A stretch of DNA of 64,000 nucleotides from Nereocystis luetkeana (taxonomy: Eukaryota; Sar; Phaeophyceae; Laminariales; Laminariaceae). The stretch is taken from positions 6,025,676-6,089,675 of the forward strand of contig JARUPZ010000025.1 in assembly GCA_031213475.1 (NCBI GenBank), written 5' to 3'. The position numbers were made by a program, and so were the translations under genes. Each line of letters begins with the position of its first letter. The first letter of the stretch is position 1. Shown here one piece after another: positions 33,331 through 43,100 of this stretch. The notes under the pieces were generated by a model. It was not told the origin of the DNA. It did not search any database and saw only the letters and a program-made list of their open reading frames with translations.

Positions 33331-33864
33331 CCCTAGGATAGCGACCGTTTTCTCGCCTCTATGGTAGTGTGTCAAACTCCCCCATGTCACATTCGTCTAT
33401 TTTCCTCACTCTCCTGTTTTATCACATCCCGTTCCTCCATGCACTTTTCACATTATTCTACTATGTGGGTTCTACTCTCTATTGCTCTGCCATACGGGCA
33501 CATCTGTGCATCAACTTCCTCCTTCAACTCCTCCCGGCTACTGGCAAACCTGTTTATTCTTTCTGGCGGGTCCAGGTCCACCTATTAATAGACATTCTCC
33601 CCTTTCTTGGGGGAGGGAAAAATACATGAAAAGCGTTCGATACATAAATTTAGACACACACCCCCTCATGGAAGTCTGCTGCTCCAGGTTTGTCGTCCTC
33701 ATAAAACATACGGACTGTTGTGCTTCCTGCATGGCACCGCGATACGCGGGAGATCGAAGCACCACACGCAGCTTGCTAAGATGAGTTTCAACCAAATCCG
33801 ATATCTCGCATCTATAAGCTCGCTGTTGTCTTTGTAAATTTGTGAATATAGATATATACTCGTA

Positions 33865-33998
33865 CTATCGCGGGGGGTCATATTGAATACCAGGTAGGAC
33901 CTGCGATACACACGAGCACCTACAGTATATACTTATTAATAGCTGTTTTGGCCTACAATATTAGGTCCTATTTACTACGAGTATGTCCCCCCGAAATA
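33865..33998. mobile_element. MITE family M2, copy 6 (carries TACCAGGTA and TACAGTA)
   Basis: Left CTATCGCGGGGGGTCATA, right GTATGTCCCCCCGAAATA. GAATACCAGGTAGGACC replaces GAATAGGACC, and CCTACAGTATATAC replaces CCTATATA. Two different TA-flanked additions are present in one copy. Confidence 0.8.
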
Positions 33999-34052
33999 TT
34001 ACACATATATCCCTTTTTCGCTTCGATTTCGTTCGTGCGGTGTGGCCAACAG

Positions 34053-34179
34053 GAGGCGATGCCGCGCGCAACGCCATAACTATCACCGCGAAGGGGGAGC
34101 CGAAGTCCGGCACGACGTGGGTTGGAAGGCTTTTGCCCCAGCTCGCGCTTGAGCTGTGCGGGAGCCCGTCCAACACATG
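34053..34179 (+). CDS. Gene A exon with PAPS-binding loop
   Basis: 127 nt between acceptor AACAG and donor GTGAGA. It encodes AITITAKGEPKSGTTWVGRL then LPQLALELCGSPSNT and ends two bases into a Trp codon. The equivalent exon in gene B is 130 nt, in the same phases. Confidence 0.9.
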
Positions 34180-37100
34180 GTGAGAGGCACTTTTTCACAG
34201 CAACGATTGTAGAACATGTCATGATCTATCTATCTATCTATCTATCTAGCTATCTATCCGCTGCAGATGATCTAGCTCCCTCTCTGGCGCTGTGAGAGGC
34301 TGTGGAAGATGTGTACAGCTGCAGATCCGACTCAGGAAACTTGTGCTACTGCTGTAGATCGTGAAGATTATACAGGTCCCACCCGGCGACATGACCTACC
34401 TACTGTAGGCCGTACATATAATATCGGGAAGTATCTGCCTTGAAAGATCTGCGGTTCGTCATCAAGGGGGAAGCGATGATCTGTCCCTCGGCAGGGAGGG
34501 GGGTGGAGGCGGGGGGGGGGGGGGGTACGTACTTGATAGGAGAGATGTACTCGATATCATGCACGGCCGTAGTCGTATGACCATAGACCCTCGCATCCCT
34601 ACAATGCCGGGACGGAGCATGTCGGGTTTTCACCGACCAGGCATACACTGATTGCACCAAGCGCGAAGCGCCGTGAGGTGTCCGGCGAGTCGCATGAAGG
34701 GTGAGCTGCATCCTGCTAAGAACCGCGTGTGAGGCGGACTTGCATATGGATGACAGCTTCAATGAGTTGATTTAATTTCCGGTGCAGGGGTTTCCAGGGA
34801 CAATGGGAGTACTATGTAACTGCCTCTTGGGTGCCTTACCTTAAACACTACCTGGTACGTGATACGATCAATTCCCACCTGTGCGGAGTTAAGGTCGTTT
34901 ACCTCGCACAAATGATCTAACTCGACGACCAGCTGTGGGCGACCGCCAAAAAAGAAGAAGAAAAAAAACGGCACCCTGGTTGTCTAGCTCACGTAGTGAG
35001 CGGCATGGTTTACAGTGTCGTTGCCAACCGACGCCAACCCAACCTATACCAGGTATAAAATAGGGGGATGGGGGAACTAAGTCGTAGCTTGCCTTACCGG
35101 TGGTCATTTGGCCATTGACCATGCACGCCTTTCTAAACGTAGGGGGTGGGGTCAGTGACGTAGTTTGCTATAGCTCCGCCACCCAACTTATGTTAAACCT
35201 TGTTTCAGTCCAGCCAACTTTCGGGAACTCACAACCCTAAGATTCACATAATCGTCCCAACGGTTATATTCATATCAACGGTTTTATTCACCCCAACGGT
35301 TATACTCACTCCATAGGTTGTATACATCCAGCGGTTACATTCACCCCAATGGTTATATACACCCAACGGTTATGTTCATCCCAACGGTTGCATTGTTTCA
35401 TATCTGTTGTCCGGATCAGGTGCGAGATGGGGGGTCTGGCGGTCTACCCGAACGAGCCGTCGCCGTACTACGAGTTCGAAATGCTCGACGTCCGTAACAG
35501 GGAGAACGGGGGCAAGCCGGTCCTCTTCCTTCACTTTCTGGTACGTATGCACGCTGATCCCCCACCCCAACCAAACCCTTCAAAATCAGGGTTTCCACCC
35601 AAGAAGGCCACAACGCAACAAGAAAAACACTCTTAAACCAGCGTACCAGGTACACTTTATGGGTGTGCAGGGTTTAGTTTGTAGTCCCGGTGCGCTGGTA
35701 GGGTTCCTCTTAGTTGAAAGGCGATATGTCCTTGGGGATTCGGCGCTCCATTACGTTTTCGAGCTTTGGCACTCGTACAAAGAGCCTTGTTTTTCGTTGG
35801 AGATTTCGAGGCCTGTTTTTGTTCATTCCGAGATTGGGGGCTTGTGTTTCTCTCGAGATTTGGGGACCCATTTGTGACGTCGTTGCTCTCGTTAGTTTGA
35901 TCTACACACGGCAGGTGGATATGCACCCATACACTTACTCTGCACAACATATCATGACGGAAGGCTGCGAGGATGTGGATGATTCACTTGTGGATGATCT
36001 ATCTGTGGATGATCTATCTGCGGATGATCTATCTGTGGATGATCTAACTGTGGATGGTTTAGTCGACGAATGTTGTACCTGGAACTACAGTAATTGCGGA
36101 TAATGTGGTGTAGGTATTTTTGTCTAGTCGCGTCCTGTATTTTTCAAGGCTCTGTAGTATTTCTTATGTTTGATGCACGACCCGACCCCCGAACTGGATC
36201 AGGTTTGTTTCAAAATCTCACGGGCTGGGTCTGGTCGGGTCCGGCCGGGTCGGGGAGGGGAGGGGAGGGGAGGGGAGGGGAGGGGTAGAGTAGGGAGGGG
36301 AAGGGTAGGGTAGGGTAGGGTAGGGTAGGGTAGGGTAGGGTAGGGTAGGGTAGGGTAGGGTAGGGTAGGGTAGGGTAGGGTAGGGTAGGGTCGGGAGTAT
36401 TCCAATTTTTTCATGGATCGGTTCGGGCCACCCTTGCCCGACTCGACCCGACCTGACCCGCGAGGTTTCGACCCGACCCCCGTCAACAAGCAAAAACCCC
36501 TCGCATTACATCTGCTGCTGGCCGCCTTTTGCTTTTGCGTGTGTCGATCTCTCCTCGGCTTTTGTCTATCTCCCCACCCTCCCTCATCATTTTTTTTTTT
36601 CGCAGGGAAGTTGGAAACATATCATCCCCGGGATGACCACGGGTAGCGCCCCTGAAAACTGTCACAATGGGGGGCGTAAACACCGCAATTTCTTCCAGGA
36701 TGAGCCGGCGTGCGTCTCGGCGCTGCCGCCGACGAGGGAGCGGTTGCGGGGGTGCCTCTGGGACACGTCGCCGCGCTGCTTCGAGTTCGGGAAGAACACT
36801 GCCGAAAAACGGTCAGGGAGATGGCGCCATGTTTTGCATCCCCCTCTTGTTTTGTCGGCAGTTTATATACATATATATCATGTGGCTCAACTCGTGGGAG
36901 GTTACGCCGCTTTTTTTTGTTTTGGTGTTTCGAGCTGTCATAGTTTTTTTTTTTTTTTTTTTGTCGTGATGAGTTGAGCTCATCTTGTGGGACTTGTTTG
37001 TTTGTTTGTTTGTTTGTTTGTTTTTTTCTCGTTTTTGGTTTTGGGACACGCTTGTGCGGTATTTCGAGTTCGGGAAGAGATCGGTTGGACTTTCGGCGAA

Positions 37101-40100
37101 CGGCGCGTGGATTTGCGAACGCATCCCTGTTTTTTGTTGTAAGGTACATATATTCGTATTGTATGTTTATACTCTGGATCTACACGGGTATCTACGTGAG
37201 TGTCTACTCTGGTACCTACCCGGGTATACACTCGGATATATACCCGGTTATGTACTCGGGTATTCATCCGGGTACCTACTCGGGTATCTACCGGGGTATC
37301 TACTCTGGTGACTACTCGGGTATTCGCCTACTACTATTATTAAACAAATTCCGTACTCGTAGACTATTTTTGAACGAAACATGAAGAACAAACACACTTT
37401 GGCTACTCGTATTCTATCCTCAGATCGCGGGGCGCCTTTTTACGGGAGCGGGGTGTACACTCTTCGCTGGTTTGTGCGGGACGGGTTTGTGGGGGCACGA
37501 AAGTTCGCATTTATCCCGGGACGACCGGATTATCCCCAATCCCGCACAAAACCGTGGGGCATGTATGTCCCGCGGGAATTAATCCCGAGGAATGCTCTGG
37601 AATATTTTCCTCAAAGCTGCGAAACCGCAAGGTTTTGGTGCGGTGCTTCGATGCCGTTTCACGGGCCTCGCAAACTCTGGAAGTACATTGAGATTCACGA
37701 TTCACCTATGTGTGCCCGCCGGTTTCCCGCCCGGTACTGCTTATTGAGGTATATTATGGTCATTCTTATCGGAGGGCTTTTTTTCAATAATTTGGACATG
37801 TTTTTCGAGCAATTTTTCAATCTTCCATGTTTTCCTGATTTTATTTTCCTGATTTTATTTTTTCCCAAATACGTGAAATTTAACGAACTCGATTTTTTTG
37901 CTTCTGGCGAATTTCACGAATAGTGACAGAACGCCTCCGTATATTGATACCTATCTCCAATTATTTCCAAACGTTGGAAATGATGGAAAAAACGCTCTCC
38001 GATGAGAATGAGCCTTACCAGGTACCTGGTACCTGGCAAGGTTGGTTTTCTTCTGCTCTTATATACGATCCTGCCTGGTACATTTCCCTGCTACTACTGT
38101 ACTATACCCTGGTACATCCTACATACCACTGTGTCCGGGAATATGACCAACGCTTGTACGTCACTCCTGTTTTTGTTTTCTCGTTCGTAAATCGTCCTTT
38201 CTACCCAGCTTCGTCAGTACACCCAGTGTCCGTCCTGATTCCTCATCCTAGAGAGAGATACTGATTCTTCTGTGGTCACACACTGTGAGACAGAGGAAGA
38301 CCAAAAAAAAAATTGAATAAAAAACCCGCAAATTCAAGTGTCAAGCAAGTGAAATGCCAGCCTCCGTCACTATCGATATATAATCCTAAGAGGTTATTCT
38401 TCTTCAGCAGCACTCCGATATTCTCCGTTTGATACGCCTCTCGTAATCTACTGCGTGCCTCTGCTGCACCGCTCCATCGCGTGGCACACCAGGACGGCTG
38501 TTATCGTGAGAGACCCGCGGGACGTTATCTTGTCTGAGCGGAAGATGCGACTGGAGTACTACCACCATGCGTGGGTGGCGGAGATAACCTTGGACGAGTT
38601 TGTTCTGCTGCGGTTCGAGGTGAGTTAGGTTTTTGCAGGTCTTTCCGTAAATGACATGGCCCTATTTTGAGTATCCACCGCTGATGTAAGCCCCAAACAA
38701 ACTTACGTGATCTATCCTCAGTGCACCATACGAGACGAACGCCTCGAGGGAACGCCTAAAATCGTCCCGTCTAGCGGCGGTGCGCTCACTTTAAGGCCCT
38801 CCGGTTTCTTAGGAATTTCGATTGGATAAGAACTACGCGAAAAATCGGCTGTCACGATGAAAAACTACTCGCAAGTGGCATCGTATAGTTTTTTCCGTGC
38901 AGATAGCACCATGTTAGAGATAATATCATGGTGGAGATAATACCATGTTGGAGACAGTACCATGTTAGAGATGAGACCATACTGGAGATAGACCATGCTG
39001 GAGATAATACCATATTAGAGGTAAACCATATTGGAGGCAATACTGGTAGCGATGAGACCACATTAGAGAAAATATCACGTTAGAGATAAGACCATCTTCG
39101 ACATAATATACCATACCTGGTGCTAGAGATAGAACTATACTATATTAGAGATGCGACCATGTCGGAGATAGTACCATATTTGAGATATGACCATATTGGA
39201 AATGAGAGCATATTGGAGATATTACCATATTAGAAGAGATAAGACCATATTGGAGATAATACCAATCCAGGGTAGTAGAGATGATACCATATTAGAGAAC
39301 GCATCACATTAGAGATGAAGCCATGTTCGAGATGATACCATCCTAGAGCTAAGACCATATAGGAGATAGCACTACACCACATTAGAGATAATACCATATT
39401 AGAGATGCGACCATGTTGGAGACAATACCATATCCCAGATAAGAGCATGTTGGAGATATTACTGCTGTATTAGAGATAAAACCATACCATTGGAGATAAT
39501 GCTGTTTTAGAGATGATACAATACTATTAATAGAGCTGACATCGTTTTTGAGTTGAGATCGTAGAGTGAAGATCATGTACCAGTTGCGACCATTCTAAAG
39601 TTTAGATCATATTAGAGATAAGACCACATTATTACTAGAGATAAAGCATACCACTACTGTATATTCCCATGTCCCGTGCCCTCCAACCTCGGTGGCATAG
39701 CAGATATCACATTGCGGGGAAACACAGCCAGTAGCCGGAATCATAACCAACCATGGTGCGTCCATATTACGGGGAATGGTGCACATTCTTTCGCCCGTCG
39801 TGGGTTCTGCTTATTACCTTATTACGTTAGCCCACCCCGAAACAGCTGAGAGCTGTAACTCATCAGGTACTTTCACCCTTTTGACTACTTATACGTAGTA
39901 AGAGTGGTTTATCCCCCAAAAGGGACGGCGGTTTGCCCTGAAAGGATCAAGTGACCAGTTAGTTATCAATGTACTGTAGTTGGAGCCGGCGTCCCCGGTG
40001 GCTTGGTAGATGGTCCGCGTGCCTATCCAGATCCATTTCGTGGGTTCAAGTCTCGCCAAGCGCATGCTCGTAGGGACTTTTTCTTGCCTAAAAAAATGAT

Positions 40101-43100
40101 GAGCGGAAAGCGCAAGAATGTGAGTTAGCTACATTCGATGAAAATCGACGAGCACTGGGAATGCTGAACCCTATGCGCGATAAAAATTAAAGGCCCGTAC
40201 CGGGGGGGAGAAGGGGCTACACTTGTGACCACGGCTTGTCCAGAAGATCGCTGAGGGCAAAACCTCCCACGAGTTAGGCTGGAAAGGAAAAGTGGTGATA
40301 AACATATAAAAAATGTTGGGTGAGGATAAGTCAGTCGTTTTTTGTCGGAGGCGCCAACGTGCAAACCAAGTATCTGTCCGCAGCTCGGGCAGGGCATGAT
40401 GTATTCATACAGACAGGAGGCCATCGTGTCACAACTCGTGATCTATCTACTGCAGCTCTTACAGAGAAGATGTATTCTTGATCTGTGTGATCTGTGTGAT
40501 CTGTATGATTCATCTCACGTTGGCGCGTGGGAGCGGTATGATCTACTGTAGGGCAGGTTTCCCGGGTTGGACCCGTAGTACGGTACTCTATGATACATAT
40601 CCTGCAAAGACACCTGATAATACACGTAACGGTAGGTTAAGATCTGGAGTATCTATCTGTGGGTGATCTATCTGTACGTGATCTACCTGTAGATGACCTA
40701 TCGGTAGATGATATGTCTGTAGATGATCCATCTGTCGGTGATATTTCCGTAGATCACCTATCAATAGATGACATGTCTGGAGGATGTTTCCGTAGATGAT
40801 CCATCTGTAGATGATCTGTCCGTGGATCATGCTTCCGTAGACGTCTATCTGTAGATGATCTGTCCGACGGAGGGCTATAGGAATCAGGACCCATCATATA
40901 CACAAAACCTGCCGTATATTTAAGCATATTTTATCCTGACTACTATGAATATGCCCGTAATAGTGGGTTTCCTTTCCTGTAGGAAGGCTTGTTTTACTGA
41001 TGGATACACACGTTATGTACGTTTGGCACAGCAGGGTTTGAATCAGGACAGGCCGTGCGCGGCTTACACATGCAAAAAGCCTCTACGCAGCGCCGCTTGT
41101 TTTAGGTCCGCCAGTACAAAATTACCCCATGAATATATATCTGTATAAAACTTAGGGGGACGCTCGTCATATTTTTTGGACCAACCAAACCTCTTGCGGG
41201 GAGGGAATCGACGGGATAAAATATGACGGTGGCGGCCAAGTGAGCACTGCTTGTGATAATGTGGGAGATTGTACAAATCGGTGTCGGTATTTCAGTATGA
41301 TCAAGGTTTCGAAAGTTGACGTCATGGTAACGTCTCAAGGGTCTCTCAGGTTGAGACTTTGCACTCTGGTCGGAAAAATAACGCTCGTTTTGATTTAAAA
41401 TCATATAAATACCTGGTATGTTGACTATATTCCCGGTCAGCCCCGATTGAGTTGGTTGGGCTTCTCGGCTAGTTGCTTGCTTCGCCAGCCAACTATCTTA
41501 TATAGTAGTCCAGTCCGCTGGCGTTTTTTTGTTTTTGTTTTAGTTTGCATACAAGAAATACCAAAGACCAAAACGCCAATGGGTTCTTCGGTCGCTGCCA
41601 TCGGCACCGGCACCTTCGATAGGGTCTCTCTCTAAACCCACACAGTCGAGTGTAGCTGTAATACCTTAATACCTATGTATCGGAATATTTACGAGGTGTT
41701 GATCTTTAGTCATCCCAACTCACAGCGCCAGGGTACGAACGGACATTACGCGGTCGGTTTCGGTCGGGGGTTTTCACGCAAAAAAACAAAACCGAAACCG
41801 GAAAAACAAAAATGAAAACCGAGAAAAAACGAGTATGTCGGGGTCGGTTTCGGTCGTCTTTTCGAAAAATAAAAAAATAAAAAAAAGGGCTGGAAAAAAA
41901 TGAATGAAACCGACCGAGAAAAACGACTTTCGGTTCAACGAATACGGCCATGCATGATATCGAGTACGCCCCCCCCGCCCCCGCCTCTTGTTTACGCCCC
42001 GTCTCCGCACGTTTTTTTGTTTGTCTTGGATGTTTTGCGCCGTCTGCGCAGACCTTGGTTTCCTGGACACACCAGAGATGGGTGTGGCACACCCAAACAG
42101 CGATGAACGCATCTTCGCACGTCGTCTTCTACGAAGAGCTTCAGGTAGGTAGCTGGGGAGGGCTGTGACTTGGCTGATCTCTAGCCGCCGATTATTCATG
42201 AGCTGGCTAATTTTTTACTGCGGCTAGTATTTTACGGAGGCCCATATTGAATAGGCCCGAAGCCAGGCCAGAGCCCCGGTTTTGGTGCGTGTATAATCGA
42301 GAGCTACTACGTCAATCGAAGAGGTTGTCTGTGTAAAACATGCGGTCGGTGGTAGTCGTCCCACCGATGCTACACTTGTATTCTCTATAGACCCCCTTGG
42401 CAAGCCTCTCTCTTCTTTCCGTTTTTGGTCGTGTATATTATAGAGGCCACCGTGATACTGTAGGTGGAATTTTGCGGGTTGTTGCGCGCGGATGAAGTTG
42501 CTGAGTTTCTGCGTACACGGACGGACACATGTCACTTTGGCCGAGTTTCCGCGTACACGGATAGATGCCGCTTGGCCGAGTTGTCCTAAGTTGCCCGCCG
42601 GCTACTAGCGACGGGTTAAGTTGACACACCACACGCAGGTAGGTAGAGGCGTTGGGCTTGCAGGCCTGCGGTCCCGGTTTAGAGACAGTCTGGAGCGGTT
42701 TGTGGACTACAGTGCTGAAATGGTCAAAGCTTTAAGCCTATCCAAGCGGTTTGTTAACTACATACAGTCCTGATTTGGTCCAGCTTTAAGCCTAACCAAT
42801 CCGCCGGAAGGTGGAAATACTATAGAGAATGAAAAGTGTATCGTGTCATTTATTAGTTGACCAGTAAGTCGGAACCGTACGTATTTTTGTGTCTGACTGG
42901 CGGCTTTTGTTTTTTCATGGTTCATGCTGCTGCGAGTCGGTTAGTTGGCTTTACATTGCCACCCCAAAAAAATACAATTTTTTCAATCTGCTTAGCCCCC
43001 ACAGTAATTGTCAGCTGGCTTGCCTGGCCGCCCAACTTACTGCTTGCCTCACTTGCTTTGGTGCGAGACTACCACCTTGTTGGCTTGCTTCGCCGACCAA

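Noticed and set aside
30120-36480. Interstitial telomere or chromosome end
   Set aside because: The GGGTA and GACCC arrays are short, flanked by ordinary sequence, and lie in an intron or between MITEs.
37381-37923. 180-codon plus-strand ORF in intron 3 of gene A
   Set aside because: The last third is the M3 MITE; the rest has no domain and does not align with the sulfotransferase, whose exons 3 and 4 join in phase without it.
38905-39655. Regular repeats resembling a CRISPR array
   Set aside because: No constant-length spacers, no cas genes, eukaryotic context; it is a minisatellite.
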